A stretch of 64,000 bases of DNA from Chitinimonas arctica (GCF_007431345.1 NZ_CP041730.1:992001-1056000); one strand, 5' to 3'. Counted from the first letter of the stretch, positions 25,076-35,345 are shown. The notes: generated by a model from the letters alone, not told the origin. Numbers and translations: made by a program.

Positions 25076-25948
25076 ATGAAATCCAGCCTGCTCCTGGCAC
25101 TGTGCCTACCCTTGGCAGCCTGCAATGTCCACGTCGGTACCGACGAGAAGAGCGGCGAAGTCCGCGAAATCAATATCTCGGTCACCGGCGAAAATGAATT
25201 GGCGGGGAATGGCAAACATGCCAGCCAGACGCGTACGGTAGGCGCCGTCAAGGAAGTGGAAGCAACCGGCAGGGTCGATGTGCAGATTCGGATCGGCGCT
25301 ACGCCCAGCCTGACGGTGGAAGGTGACGAAAACCTGTTGGCCGAGGTGGTGACCGAGCAAGCGGGCGACAAACTGATCATTCGCAACAAGCGCTCCTTTT
25401 CCAGCAAGGGACCGCTCAAGGTCATCCTGGTCACGCCAGCGGTTGCCGTCCTGCGGAGCACCGGTTCGGGGGATATCTCGGTCGAAGGCCTGGCCGGTGG
25501 CGATTTGAAGCTGGAATCGACCGGCTCCGGCGATATCAAGCTGGCGGGCCAATTGGGACTGCTGACGGCCCGCCTGGTCGGCTCCGGCGATTTGCAGAGC
25601 GAAACCTTGAAGCCCGCCAACATCACGCTGGATCTCCTCGGTGCGGGCGAAGTGACGATGGGCTCGGTCGATGTGGATCGTTTTGAAGCCAATCTCAAAG
25701 GCTCCGGCACCATCACGGCGTCCGGCACCGCGAAAACACTGGTGGGCAGCGTATTGGGTTCCGGCGATCTGCAATTGGAGCAACTGCATGCCCATACCGC
25801 CGAACTACAGCTGATGGGTTCGGGCGACATCATCGCCTATGCCAGCACCTCGGTCACCGCCGCCGCCATGGGTTCGGGCGAGATTATCATCCATGGCAAA
25901 CCGGCCAAGCAGCAGTTGAGCGGTGATAACGCCAGCCTGGCCTCCTGA
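25076..25948 (+). CDS. DUF2807 (head GIN domain) lipoprotein
   Basis: A 290-residue lipoprotein from ATG 25076, preceded by AGAGGAAA; the longer frame from 24998 has no such site. Signal peptide with lipobox LAAC puts the lipidated Cys at about 16. The mature part begins with a variable strand and then a right-handed beta-helix of short GSGDI/GSGTI-type turns (GSGDISVEGL, GSGDIKLAG, GSGDLQSE and others), about nine turns, typical of DUF2807 proteins. Members are exported and of unknown function, sometimes linked to envelope stress. No operon partner is evident; it lies between cysB and a TetR gene. Confidence 0.88.
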   Translation: MKSSLLLALCLPLAACNVHVGTDEKSGEVREINISVTGENELAGNGKHASQTRTVGAVKEVEATGRVDVQIRIGATPSLTVEGDENLLAEVVTEQAGDKLIIRNKRSFSSKGPLKVILVTPAVAVLRSTGSGDISVEGLAGGDLKLESTGSGDIKLAGQLGLLTARLVGSGDLQSETLKPANITLDLLGAGEVTMGSVDVDRFEANLKGSGTITASGTAKTLVGSVLGSGDLQLEQLHAHTAELQLMGSGDIIAYASTSVTAAAMGSGEIIIHGKPAKQQLSGDNASLAS

Positions 25949-25995
25949 AGGTAACGCCTGCGTGGCGCATCTCGAACTGGGTCGGAATAATTCAC

Positions 25996-26010
25996 TAGAC
26001 GACCGGTCTA
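25996..26010. promoter_or_regulatory. TetR-type operator upstream of the regulator gene
   Basis: TAGAC-GACCG-GTCTA, a perfect 5-base inverted repeat, 23 bases before the TetR start. An almost identical 15-mer (one base different in the centre) precedes the ene-reductase gene at 26682. Two copies, one per gene, imply that the regulator represses itself and the enzyme. Confidence 0.8.
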
Positions 26011-26032
26011 ATTTAGATTTACACTGCGCAGC

Positions 26033-26623
26033 ATGACAGTCCGCCAGTTCGACGATACCCGTGAACACCTGCTCGCCACCGGCGCAGCCATTATGCTGGG
26101 CAAGGGATTCGCGGCAGTAGGCCTGACCGAGATCCTCGCCGCGGCGCAGGTGCCCAAGGGTTCGTTCTATCACTACTTCGAATCCAAGGAAGCCTACGGC
26201 GTGGCGCTGCTGGAGCGCTACTTCGGCATGTATCTGAGCCGGCTGGACGAGCTGGTGGCCAATACCGAACTGACCGGCCGCGCCAAGCTCGATCAGTATT
26301 TCGCGGCCTGGCGCTGCGCCAGCGACGAAAGCGATGTCCCGTCGCGTTGCCTGGTGGTGAAGCTGACCGGCGAGGTCTGTGACTTGTCCGAGTCCATGCG
26401 GGCGCAGCTGGAGCACGGTATCGCTGCGGTCATCGAGCGGCTGGTGGTCTATATCGAGACCGGCCGGGCCGATCGCTCCATTCCAGCAGGACCGCCGGCC
26501 GATGTCCTGGCAAGAAGCGTCTATCAACTTTGGCTGGGCTCGGCCCTGCTGACCAAGGTACAGAATAATACCGAGGCTTTCGATTTCGCCCAGGCGGCAA
26601 CTGAACGCATGTTGCACGCTTAG
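26033..26623 (+). CDS. TetR/NemR-like transcriptional repressor
   Basis: A 196-residue regulator. The N-terminal TetR helix-turn-helix covers about residues 8-55 (ATGAAIMLGKGFAAVGLTEI, then VPKGSFYHYFESKEAYG). The C-terminal domain binds an inducer; NemR-type regulators sense electrophiles or reactive chlorine through a cysteine, and Cys residues occur near 93 and 105-125 (RCASDES, SRCLVVKLTGEVCDL). The gene precedes an old yellow enzyme gene on the same strand, as in nemRA. The paired operators at 25996 and 26682 support this. A hairpin terminator lies after it. Confidence 0.88.
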   Translation: MTVRQFDDTREHLLATGAAIMLGKGFAAVGLTEILAAAQVPKGSFYHYFESKEAYGVALLERYFGMYLSRLDELVANTELTGRAKLDQYFAAWRCASDESDVPSRCLVVKLTGEVCDLSESMRAQLEHGIAAVIERLVVYIETGRADRSIPAGPPADVLARSVYQLWLGSALLTKVQNNTEAFDFAQAATERMLHA

Positions 26624-26647
26624 GCTGCTTGAACGTTTCACCCCATT

Positions 26648-26670
26648 CCGGCCTGAGGGCCGGATTATTT
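26648..26670 (+). terminator. Hairpin terminator after the TetR gene
   Basis: CCGGCC-TGAG-GGCCGG followed by ATTATTT. It lies 24 bases after the regulator stop and before the second operator. Together with that operator, it suggests that the ene-reductase has its own promoter. Confidence 0.6.
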
Positions 26671-26681
26671 GGCCGCCAATC

Positions 26682-26696
26682 TAGACGACTGGTCTA
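26682..26696. promoter_or_regulatory. TetR-type operator upstream of the ene-reductase gene
   Basis: TAGAC-GACTG-GTCTA, 18 bases before the ATG of the ene-reductase and 14/15 identical to the operator in front of the TetR gene. It lies close to the ribosome-binding site (AAGGAAG), so binding would block the promoter or early transcription. Confidence 0.8.
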
Positions 26697-26714
26697 TTAC
26701 AAAGGAAGAAACCG

Positions 26715-27818
26715 ATGTCCATCGACAAGCTGTTAACTCCCCTTACCACCGGTAAGACCCAGCTGACCAACCGTATCTGGATGGCGCCGCTTACCCGCTC
26801 ACGCGCCAGCCAGCCGGGCGACCTCCCCAGCGAACTGAATGCCACCTACTATGCGCAACGCGCCAGTGCCGGCCTGATTGTGACCGAAGCCACCCAGATT
26901 TCCCGCCAGGGCCAGGGCTATGCCTGGACGCCGGGTATTTATACGGATGCGCAGGAAGCCGGCTGGAAAACGGTGGTGCAGGCGGTACACGGCGCGGGCG
27001 GCCGGATTTCCCTGCAACTTTGGCATGTAGGCCGCATCTCGCACAGCTTGCTGCAAGCGGACGGCCAGGCGCCGGTCGCACCGTCGGCGATCCGTGCGGA
27101 GAACTCGCAAAGCTTCGTGGTACTGGCGGACGGCACACCGAGCAGCCAGCAATGTGAAACGCCACGCGCCTTGGCCGAAGCGGAATTGCCCGGCATCGTC
27201 GCCGACTATGCCGCCGGTGCCCGCCGGGCCGCGCGGGCTGGTTTTGATTTTGTCGAAATCCATGCCGCCAACGGCTACCTGCTGAATCAATTCCTGGACA
27301 CAAAGGCCAACCAGCGCCAGGACCCATTCGGGGGTTCGCTGGAAAACCGCGCGCGACTGCTGTTGCAAGTAGTGGATGCCGTGGTCGCCGAACTGGGTGC
27401 CGACAAGGTTGGCGTACGGCTGTCGCCGAATGGCGTATTCAACGATATGTCGCCTATCGACAACGAAGCCATGGCCGTCTATCTGGCGGAGCAATTCCAG
27501 CAACGTGGCTTGGCCTATCTGCATATCGCCGAACCGGACTGGACAGGGGGCGCCGCGCTCAGCGATGCTTTCCGCCGCCAGCTTCGCCACGCATATCATG
27601 GCAGCCTGGTGTTCTGCGGTCAGTACGATGCGACCAAGGCCGAGGCGCTGCTGGTGAGCGGCGTGGCCGATGCGGTTGCGTTCGGCCGGCTCTATATCGC
27701 CAACCCTGACCTGGTGACACGCTTCAGTCGCAATGCCGAACTGAACACGCCGGACGGCAACACCTTCTACGGTGGGGCGGAGCAGGGCTATACCGACTAT
27801 CCATCACTGGGTAATTGA
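26715..27818 (+). CDS. Old yellow enzyme family alkene reductase (NemA-like)
   Basis: FMN-dependent, NAD(P)H-using reductase of electrophilic alkenes, quinones and nitro compounds (367 residues, TIM barrel, cytoplasmic). Family marks include the start PLTTGKTQLTNRIWMAPLTRSRA, the flavin/substrate pair in VEIHAANGYLLNQFLD (His and Asn about residues 178-181), and the FGGSLENRARLL stretch after NQRQD. The phosphate-binding end has FGRLYIANPDL. Regulated, by inference, by the TetR protein next to it through the shared operator. A detoxification role is likely; the physiological substrate is unknown. Confidence 0.92.
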   Translation: MSIDKLLTPLTTGKTQLTNRIWMAPLTRSRASQPGDLPSELNATYYAQRASAGLIVTEATQISRQGQGYAWTPGIYTDAQEAGWKTVVQAVHGAGGRISLQLWHVGRISHSLLQADGQAPVAPSAIRAENSQSFVVLADGTPSSQQCETPRALAEAELPGIVADYAAGARRAARAGFDFVEIHAANGYLLNQFLDTKANQRQDPFGGSLENRARLLLQVVDAVVAELGADKVGVRLSPNGVFNDMSPIDNEAMAVYLAEQFQQRGLAYLHIAEPDWTGGAALSDAFRRQLRHAYHGSLVFCGQYDATKAEALLVSGVADAVAFGRLYIANPDLVTRFSRNAELNTPDGNTFYGGAEQGYTDYPSLGN

Positions 27819-27835
27819 TCGGTAGACCGCTGCAC

Positions 27836-27866
27836 ACGGGATGCGCGCAATTCTGCGGCATCCCGT
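27836..27866. terminator. Strong hairpin between the ene-reductase and the sigma-54 activator gene
   Basis: Perfect 9-base arms ACGGGATGC/GCATCCCGT with an inner CGCA-ATTC-TGCG pairing. No clear T-run follows (AATATCC), so this may be a weak terminator or an mRNA structure. An ATG at 27841 lies inside it, a reason to prefer the downstream start for the next gene. Confidence 0.5.
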
Positions 27867-27900
27867 AATATCCTGGCATCCCCTCCCGCCTAGGCCTGCC

Positions 27901-29318
<1,418 letters not shown>

Positions 29319-29322
<4 letters not shown>

Positions 29323-30068
29323 CGCAAAGGCAGGGCGGATTCCTGCAAGGCGCCCCGCCTGCTCAGCTTGCGCAGGTGTCGTTCTACGTCGCCGGCATCA
29401 AGGGGGCCGCCGTGGCCCATATGGAAACGCTGCCCGCCGGCCAGTACCATCCTTTGCAATACCGCCGACACGACCGCCGGATCGTCCTCGAACGGTGGAC
29501 GCTTGGGCCGGTCGGTCAGTGCAATGCCGCCTAGCAGCAAGCCAGAGGAAATCAGATCGCCCACCAGCATATCCCGCGAGCCGAGTTCGACGGCCAGCGA
29601 GCCGGCCGTATGGCCGCCGGTATGGCGGACCACGCCGTCCACACCAAACCTGTGCAAGTCCAGCGCTTCATCGGCCTGCAGCAGGATGTCCGGTTCAAAG
29701 GCCGCATACGGCTCATACATCAGCCCCGAGCGCAGGAACAGCCGACCGAACCAGCCGGTTGGACAAAACGTCATCGCTTTTTCGCGGCGGTAGTAAGGTA
29801 GGTCGGCCACATGGGCAGCGACCGGCGCCCCGGTCAAGTCGCGCAGCTTGGCCGTTCCGCCGGCATGGTCGACGTGCGCGTGCGTTATCACGATCAGCTT
29901 GATGTCGCGAAACGACAGTCCCAAGCGTCGCAGCGCGGAATCTATCCTGCGCTCGGTGCCGGGCAGCCCGGCATCCACGAGAATCGCGCCTTGAGATCCG
30001 TGAATCAGATGGGCGTTAACCAGCCCACCCGGCAGGATGGGGATGCGGGAGATGACGGCATTGCGCAC
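29319..30068 (-). CDS. MBL-fold metallo-hydrolase
   Basis: Soluble enzyme of about 249 residues with the metallo-beta-lactamase signature THAHVDHAGG near residue 60, a later HTGGHTAGS, and VGDLISSG for the bridging Asp. The end has HMGHGGPLD, supplying the last metal-binding His. The start is chosen at GTG 30068 because AAAGGAAT lies 5 bases upstream; the longer frame begins with TTG at 30104 and has no such site. The substrate is unknown. The divergent HxlR regulator next door suggests control by a redox or electrophile signal. Confidence 0.82.
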
Positions 30069-30191
30069 GGGTATTCCTTTCAACAGCAGATGTGTTGGTT
30101 TCAAAAGGTCTTCCGCGGCTACTATCCCGTCGCTGTTCCGGTCTTACAAGAACGCACAATTTTGTGCGCCAGTTACCCTGGAGTAACGCTT

Positions 30192-30533
30192 ATGCAAAAA
30201 CAATGGCATACCGATAACCCGCTGCAATGCCCTCTCGTGGCGGCAGTCAACGTCATCGGTGGGAAGTGGAAGACTATCATCCTGCATATGCTGATGAGCG
30301 GAACGATGCGGTTCGGCGAACTGCAGAAGCAGATTCCGCCGATCAGCCAGAAGATGCTGACGCAGCAGCTCAGGGAATTGGAGGTGGATGGCGTGATAGA
30401 GCGGACGGTGTACGCTGTCGTACCGCCGCGAGTGGAGTATTCGCTGAGTGCAAAGGGAGCCGAACTCGCTCCGATACTTTCGGACTTGTATTCATGGGGG
30501 GAGCAAAGCTTGCGCCTGAACTCCCCCCTCTAG
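30192..30533 (+). CDS. HxlR-family transcriptional regulator
   Basis: A 113-residue winged-helix regulator from ATG 30192. Visible marks are the N-terminal CPLVAAVNVIGGKWKTIILHML, the RFGELQKQIPPISQKMLTQQLRELE recognition region and the C-terminal YSLSAKGAELAPIL. The Cys near residue 13 sits in the position that senses electrophiles or oxidants in HxlR/HypR-type proteins. It is divergent from the metallo-hydrolase gene across 123 bases, the usual arrangement for a regulator and its target. Confidence 0.9.
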   Translation: MQKQWHTDNPLQCPLVAAVNVIGGKWKTIILHMLMSGTMRFGELQKQIPPISQKMLTQQLRELEVDGVIERTVYAVVPPRVEYSLSAKGAELAPILSDLYSWGEQSLRLNSPL

Positions 30534-30559
30534 GTCGCGGACGAAGCGCCGTACACCGC

Positions 30560-31774
30560 TTATGCCGGGACAGCTACCTGCATCACATCGGCCAAGGCCA
30601 ATGCCAACTCGTCGATACGCGCCGTATCCAGACCGGCCAGGTTGATGCGGCCGCCAGCCACGACATACACCGCCGCCTCGTCGCGCAGCTGGGCAATCGC
30701 CTTGCCGTCCAGCGGCAGCATCGAGAACATGCCCTGGTGCGTGCACAGATAGTCCGCCGCCACGCCTTGCGCAGCCAAGGCCTGGGTCAATAGTACGCGG
30801 GTGGTTTGCACCCGCAGCCGCATGGCCGTCAATTCCTCATCCCAAAGCGCGGTCAGTTCGCTGGATTCCAGAATGCGGGCCACCAGCTCGGCACCGTGAT
30901 CCGGCGGCATGGTGTAACTGCGGCGCGCCAGCTCGAACAATTTACCGCGCACCGCCGCTACCGCCTGGCTGCCGGCCTTGACCATGGCCGCGCCAGTGCG
31001 CTCGCGATACAGGCCGAAATTCTTGGAGCAGGAGTACACCAGCAGCATTTCGGCCGATGCATCGGCCAGCAGGCGCAAACCTGCCGCGTCGGCTTCCATC
31101 CCCGCGCCGAAGCCCTGGTAGGCCAGGTCCACGAAGGGAATAAAGCCCTGCTTGGCCACCATGGCGGCCAGGCGTTGCCAATCCGCCGCCGCCAGATCGA
31201 CGCCGCTGGGATTGTGGCAGCAGCCGTGCAGCAATAGCACGTCGTCCTGTCCCAGACCCGCCACCGCATCGAAAAAGGCCTCGCGCCGCAGGGTGCCGCT
31301 GGCGGCGTCCAGGTAGGGATAGTGCTCGACCGGCAGACCCGCCGCGCGCATGACCGGCGCGTGGTTGACGTAGCTGGGATCGCTGATCCAGACGCGTGGC
31401 AAGGGCCGATCCGTGCCGCTGCGGCTGCTGACCAGCAGATCCGCCAGCAAGCGCAGGCCGCCGCTGGCACCCGGTGTCTGCATGCTGACCCAAGCAGCGG
31501 TATCGGCTGCGTCGCCCAGCACCAGCTTTTCCACTGCCCGGTTGAAGCGCGGATTACCGGCCAGGCCCACATAGCTCTTGCTGCTCTGCTGCGCCAGCAA
31601 TTGGCGCTCGGCCTCGCGCACCGCCAGCATGACCGGCGTATTGCCGGCCGCATCGCGGTAGACGCCTATGCCCAGGTCCAGCTTGTGCGGGCGCGTATCG
31701 TTACGGAAAGCTTCGGCCACCGACAAGATGGGATCGCTGGCGGCGGGAGGCAGGGACTGGAACATGGCGGACAT
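30560..31774 (-). CDS. tyrB: Aromatic amino acid aminotransferase (TyrB/AspC family)
   Basis: PLP enzyme of 404 residues in the class I aspartate/aromatic aminotransferase subfamily (normal length 395-405). The PLP-binding Lys is in SCSKNFGLYRERTG (about residue 252). HGCCHNPSGVDL near 190 supplies the conserved Asn, and the N-terminal DPILSVAEAFRND with LDLGIGVYRD is typical of Ib-type members. It interconverts aromatic amino acids or aspartate with oxo acids. TyrB versus AspC cannot be settled from sequence by eye. It lies upstream of, and co-directional with nothing obvious but adjacent to, an amino acid exporter-like gene on the same strand. Confidence 0.88.
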   Translation of the reverse strand: MSAMFQSLPPAASDPILSVAEAFRNDTRPHKLDLGIGVYRDAAGNTPVMLAVREAERQLLAQQSSKSYVGLAGNPRFNRAVEKLVLGDAADTAAWVSMQTPGASGGLRLLADLLVSSRSGTDRPLPRVWISDPSYVNHAPVMRAAGLPVEHYPYLDAASGTLRREAFFDAVAGLGQDDVLLLHGCCHNPSGVDLAAADWQRLAAMVAKQGFIPFVDLAYQGFGAGMEADAAGLRLLADASAEMLLVYSCSKNFGLYRERTGAAMVKAGSQAVAAVRGKLFELARRSYTMPPDHGAELVARILESSELTALWDEELTAMRLRVQTTRVLLTQALAAQGVAADYLCTHQGMFSMLPLDGKAIAQLRDEAAVYVVAGGRINLAGLDTARIDELALALADVMQVAVPA

Positions 31775-31824
31775 CCTTGGAAAACATCAACACGTGGCGG
31801 CGACGCATATCGTCGCGCCGATCT

Positions 31825-32760
31825 TTACTTGGTCGCGCGGAGGCGGTAACCGCTGGCCAGCACCACGCCGGCCACGATCAGCAACATGCCCAACAGCGAA
31901 GCGGGGCCGGGCAGTTCGCCGAACAGCGGCACGGCCAGCAAGGAGGCGACCACCGGCGTCAATGCACCGGCGGCGGCGGCGCGTTCGGCACCCAGTCTGG
32001 AAATTGCGTAGGCGTAGCAGAGGGTGGACAGCAGCCCCACGCCCAGGCCCTGGATGGCCACGTGGAAGGCCAACTCGCGCGCCGGCAGGGCAGCCAGGCC
32101 CACGGGTGGATGCCCCACCAGCCAGATCGACAGCATGGCCAGCGAAACGGTGGAAATCAGTGCAGCGCCTTCGACCGGGCTAAGCCCGGACTTGCGCAGC
32201 GACACGGTGAAATTGGCCCATAGCAGGCTGCCGAACAGGCACAGCGCATAACCGCGCCAGATCTCGCCGGTACCATGATTGAGCGCCAGCAAGGTGGCGA
32301 CGCCCAGCGCGATCAGGGCCAGCGCCCTGCCCCGCCCGGCCGGCAGCGCCTGCCGAAAGACCAGCACACTGATGGCCGCAACGAACAGCGGCAGGGTGCC
32401 GGGAATCAGAGTACTGCCGTCGCTGACCGGTGCGTGGCGCATGCCCAGACCGGCCACCAGGAAGTAAGGCAGGCCGCTGCCGATCACGATCCCCAGCAAA
32501 TGCCGAAGCGGCACGGCGGCGATCCGGCGCCAGCGGCTGCACAGCACCGGCAGAAATATCAGGCCGGCGGGACCGAAACGTATCAAGGCCAGCTCGTCCG
32601 GCGCCAGATGCGCGCGGGCGCCGGCCCGCAGCGACAGAAAGAAGCTTGCCCAGATCAATACGGTGACCACCAGCGCCGCCAAGCCCAATTGGGTATGGAA
32701 GGGCCGGGCGGTGGCATCACGCGATAAGGGAAGAGCGGACTGCGCGAGCGAAGAGGACAT
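31825..32760 (-). CDS. EamA/DMT-family exporter
   Basis: About 311 residues with ten hydrophobic segments in two five-helix EamA repeats, from ATG 32760. A longer frame adds a hydrophilic N-terminus without support. Stretches such as LIWASFFLSLRAGARAHL and LRKSGLSPVEGAALIST are typical of RhaT/YdcZ-like drug/metabolite transporters in the inner membrane. Efflux of an amino acid-like compound is suggested by the divergent Lrp-type regulator and the aminotransferase downstream. Substrate not established. Confidence 0.88.
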   Translation of the reverse strand: MSSSLAQSALPLSRDATARPFHTQLGLAALVVTVLIWASFFLSLRAGARAHLAPDELALIRFGPAGLIFLPVLCSRWRRIAAVPLRHLLGIVIGSGLPYFLVAGLGMRHAPVSDGSTLIPGTLPLFVAAISVLVFRQALPAGRGRALALIALGVATLLALNHGTGEIWRGYALCLFGSLLWANFTVSLRKSGLSPVEGAALISTVSLAMLSIWLVGHPPVGLAALPARELAFHVAIQGLGVGLLSTLCYAYAISRLGAERAAAAGALTPVVASLLAVPLFGELPGPASLLGMLLIVAGVVLASGYRLRATK

Positions 32761-32860
32761 GAGGGGCACCGGCAACGGGACGATAGCGAGATTGTCCGCC
32801 GTTTTGCAGGGCGTTTTTGGGCAAATTTCTTGGCTGAAGCCAAATAATTTAGCGTTTTTC

Positions 32861-32884
32861 GTCAATATTCGCGCTAATATTGAC
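32861..32884. promoter_or_regulatory. Perfect palindrome in the EamA-Lrp divergent promoter region
   Basis: GTCAATATT-CGCGCT-AATATTGAC: 9-base perfect arms, 6-base spacer, 30 bases before the Lrp-family start and about 100 bases before the EamA start. The AT-rich arms fit an Lrp/AsnC-type operator. It probably controls both the regulator and the exporter. Confidence 0.75.
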
Positions 32885-32914
32885 TAAAACAACCAACCAG
32901 CACAGAGACCTGAT

Positions 32915-33364
32915 ATGGACCGCATCGATCGGCAATTGCTGCAACTGCTGCAGCAGGACGGACGACTCAGCACGGTGGAACTGGCCGAAAAAGTCGCGCT
33001 CTCGCCCTCCCCCTGCGCCCGGCGGCTGAAGCGGCTGGAAGACAGCGGCATCATCAGCGGCTATCGCGCGGTGCTGAACCGGAACCTATTGCAGCTGGCC
33101 ACCACGGTGTTCGTGAACGTGCGATTGATGCATCACCGCGAGGATGCGGTCAGGCTGTTCGAGGAGGCGCTGGCGGCCATGGACGAAGTGATCAGCTGCC
33201 ACGTGGTATCCGGCGCGTTCGACTATCTGCTGGAGGTGGTGGTACGCGACCTGCAGGATTACGAAAAGCTGGTGCGCAAGTTGCAGGCGCTGTCCATGGT
33301 GCAGGACATCACCAGCAACTTCGCCATCCGCATGGTCAAGAGCGACGCGCCCTTGCCCCTGTAA
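32915..33364 (+). CDS. Lrp/AsnC-family transcriptional regulator
   Basis: A 149-residue regulator: N-terminal helix-turn-helix (DRQLLQLLQQDGRLSTVELAEKV, then LSPSPCARRLKRLE) and a C-terminal RAM/AsnC ligand-binding domain ending in TSNFAIRMVK. Members form octamers and respond to amino acids. Divergent from the EamA exporter across a region with a perfect palindrome. By analogy with LysG/BrnQ-type pairs, it may turn the exporter on when its substrate accumulates; the ligand is unknown. It converges on livM with 15 bases between the stops. Confidence 0.93.
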   Translation: MDRIDRQLLQLLQQDGRLSTVELAEKVALSPSPCARRLKRLEDSGIISGYRAVLNRNLLQLATTVFVNVRLMHHREDAVRLFEEALAAMDEVISCHVVSGAFDYLLEVVVRDLQDYEKLVRKLQALSMVQDITSNFAIRMVKSDAPLPL

Positions 33365-33379
33365 GGCAGGAAGGGCCGA

Positions 33380-34381
33380 TCACAGCGTACGCTTCAACCA
33401 ATGCGCCAGTTCGCCGACCATGCCGCGGCGGAAGGCCATGACGCAGACGACGAAGACGCAGCCGATGGTAACGGTGACCCACGAGCCCAGCGAAGCCAGT
33501 TCGTTATGCAACACACCGACCGTGACGGCGCCTACCACCGGCCCCAGCAAGGTGCCCATGCCACCCAGCAGTGTCATCAGCACCACCTCGCCCGACATAT
33601 GCCACGATACGTCCGATAACGAAGCCAGGCCCACCACCAGAGCCTTGGTGGCGCCGGCCAGTCCGGACAGTCCGGCGGAGAGGACGAAGGCGGCCAGCTT
33701 GTAGCGATCGACCCGGTAGCCCAGCGAAAGCGCGCGGGCTTCGTTCTCGCGAATGGCTTTCAGTACCGTGCCGAAGGGCGAGTTCACCGTCCGCCAGATC
33801 AGCCAATAGCCGCCGAAACTCACCGCCAGCACGAAGTAGTACAAGGCCAGCGGTAGTTGCCGGTCGCCGAATGCCACGGTGGCCGATAGATCGACCAGGC
33901 CCAGCAAATGGCCGCGCGGTATACCCTGCAAGCCATCCTCGCCGCCGGTAAAGGGCAGTTGCAGGCAGGCAAAGTAGACGATCTGCGCCAGGGCCAGCGT
34001 CACCATCGCGAAATAGATGCCCTGCCGGCGAATGGCCACCATCCCGACCAGCAGCCCCAATACCGTCGCACCAGCGGTACCGAACAGGATGCCCAGTTCC
34101 GGCGTCCATCCCCAATCACGTAGCGCCAGCCCGCTCAAATAGGCGGCGCTGCCGAAAAAGCAGGCGTGGCCAAAACTCAACAGCCCGCCAAAACCCAACA
34201 ATAGATTGAAGGCGCAGGCGAACAGGGCAAAGCACATCAGCTCCATCACAAAGCTGGGGTAAATGCCGAAAGGGATAATGGCGGCCGCCGCCAATGCCGC
34301 CAGCCAGGGCCAATAGGCGGTACGGCGCCGGGTGGGTTCGAACGGTATCGCTTCGCCGACGTTCAATTGCCGTGCTTCCAT
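33380..34381 (-). CDS. livM: Branched-chain amino acid ABC transporter permease LivM
   Basis: A 333-residue inner-membrane permease, last gene of the transporter operon, with 8-10 hydrophobic segments. Family marks are GFGGLLSFGHACFFGSAAY (about residues 68-86), GREVVL-type VVLMTLLGGMGTLLGPVVGA near 275, and the polar loop ENEARALSLGYRVDRYKL. Pairs with the LivH permease and the LivG/LivF ATPases to import branched-chain or related amino acids. It starts one base after the livH stop. Confidence 0.94.
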   Translation of the reverse strand: MEARQLNVGEAIPFEPTRRRTAYWPWLAALAAAAIIPFGIYPSFVMELMCFALFACAFNLLLGFGGLLSFGHACFFGSAAYLSGLALRDWGWTPELGILFGTAGATVLGLLVGMVAIRRQGIYFAMVTLALAQIVYFACLQLPFTGGEDGLQGIPRGHLLGLVDLSATVAFGDRQLPLALYYFVLAVSFGGYWLIWRTVNSPFGTVLKAIRENEARALSLGYRVDRYKLAAFVLSAGLSGLAGATKALVVGLASLSDVSWHMSGEVVLMTLLGGMGTLLGPVVGAVTVGVLHNELASLGSWVTVTIGCVFVVCVMAFRRGMVGELAHWLKRTL

Positions 34382-34382
34382 A

Positions 34383-35288
34383 TCAGGCCTCCTTGCCGAA
34401 TAGGCCGGCCGGTCGCCACAGCAGCACCAAGGCCATTACGATAAAAATCACGGTATTGGCCAAGGGCGGGTAGAACACCTTGACCACGCCTTCCAGCAAG
34501 CCCAACGCCAGGCCGGTCAGGATGGCGCCCATGATGGAGCCCATCCCGCCTATCACCACCACCGCGAACACGATAATGATCAGGTCGGACCCCATCTTGG
34601 GACTGACCGAATAGATGGGCGCGGCCACCACGCCCGCCAGGCCGGCCAGTGCCACGCCGAGGAAATAGGTCAGCGTGCGCAGCAAGGGCACATCGATGCC
34701 GAAAGCACGGGTGACGTCCGGGTTCTCCGTACCGGCCCGCAGATAGCTGCCCAGCCGGGTACGCTCGATCAGGAACCAGACCGCGAAGCAGACCGCCAGC
34801 GACAAGACGATGGAAAACAGCCGGTACTTGGGAAAGAACATGAAACCCAGGTTGACGGCCCCTTCCAACACCGCCGGCTTGCCGTTGTAAGGCTCGCCCG
34901 CCACATTGAAATAATTGCTGAACAAGCCTTCCAATATCAGCGCCAGGCCAAAGGTCAGCAGCAGCCCGTACAGATGATCCACCTGGTATAGGCGCCGCAA
35001 CATCAGCCGTTCGATCAGCACGCCCAGCAATCCCACCAACAGCGGCGATACCAGCAGCGCCGCCCAGAAAGACAGCCGCACGCCTTCGTCGCCCAGCCAT
35101 TTGCCCAGGAAGTCATAGCCCAGCAAGGCCACGAAGGCCCCCAGCATATAGAAGGCGCCGTGGGCGAAATTCACTACGTTGAGCATGCCGAAAATCACCG
35201 CCAGGCCCAAGCTCAACAAGGCATAGAAAGCGCCGTTATTGAGCCCGAGCATGGCCTGCGAAAGGATGGCCTGAAGGGATATATCCAT
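34383..35288 (-). CDS. livH: Branched-chain amino acid ABC transporter permease LivH
   Basis: Inner-membrane permease of 301 residues. Marks include LNNGAFYALLSLGLAVIFGMLNVVNFAHGAFYMLGAF at the N-terminus (read in the first 45 residues) and AFGIDVPLLRTLTYFLG plus FAVVVIGGMGSIMGAILTGLALG near the C-terminus. It forms the heterodimeric channel with LivM. It sits 57 bases after the binding-protein gene and one base before livM, so the two permeases are translated together. Confidence 0.94.
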   Translation of the reverse strand: MDISLQAILSQAMLGLNNGAFYALLSLGLAVIFGMLNVVNFAHGAFYMLGAFVALLGYDFLGKWLGDEGVRLSFWAALLVSPLLVGLLGVLIERLMLRRLYQVDHLYGLLLTFGLALILEGLFSNYFNVAGEPYNGKPAVLEGAVNLGFMFFPKYRLFSIVLSLAVCFAVWFLIERTRLGSYLRAGTENPDVTRAFGIDVPLLRTLTYFLGVALAGLAGVVAAPIYSVSPKMGSDLIIIVFAVVVIGGMGSIMGAILTGLALGLLEGVVKVFYPPLANTVIFIVMALVLLWRPAGLFGKEA

Positions 35289-35345
35289 GAATGACCTCGT
35301 GGGCGCTGAGCACCGGTACCGGTCACCGCCGGTACCCTGTCCATG

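Noticed and set aside
27819..27900. Sigma-54 -24/-12 promoter before the activator gene
   Set aside because: A TGGCAT followed by no TTGC at the right spacing; not a match.
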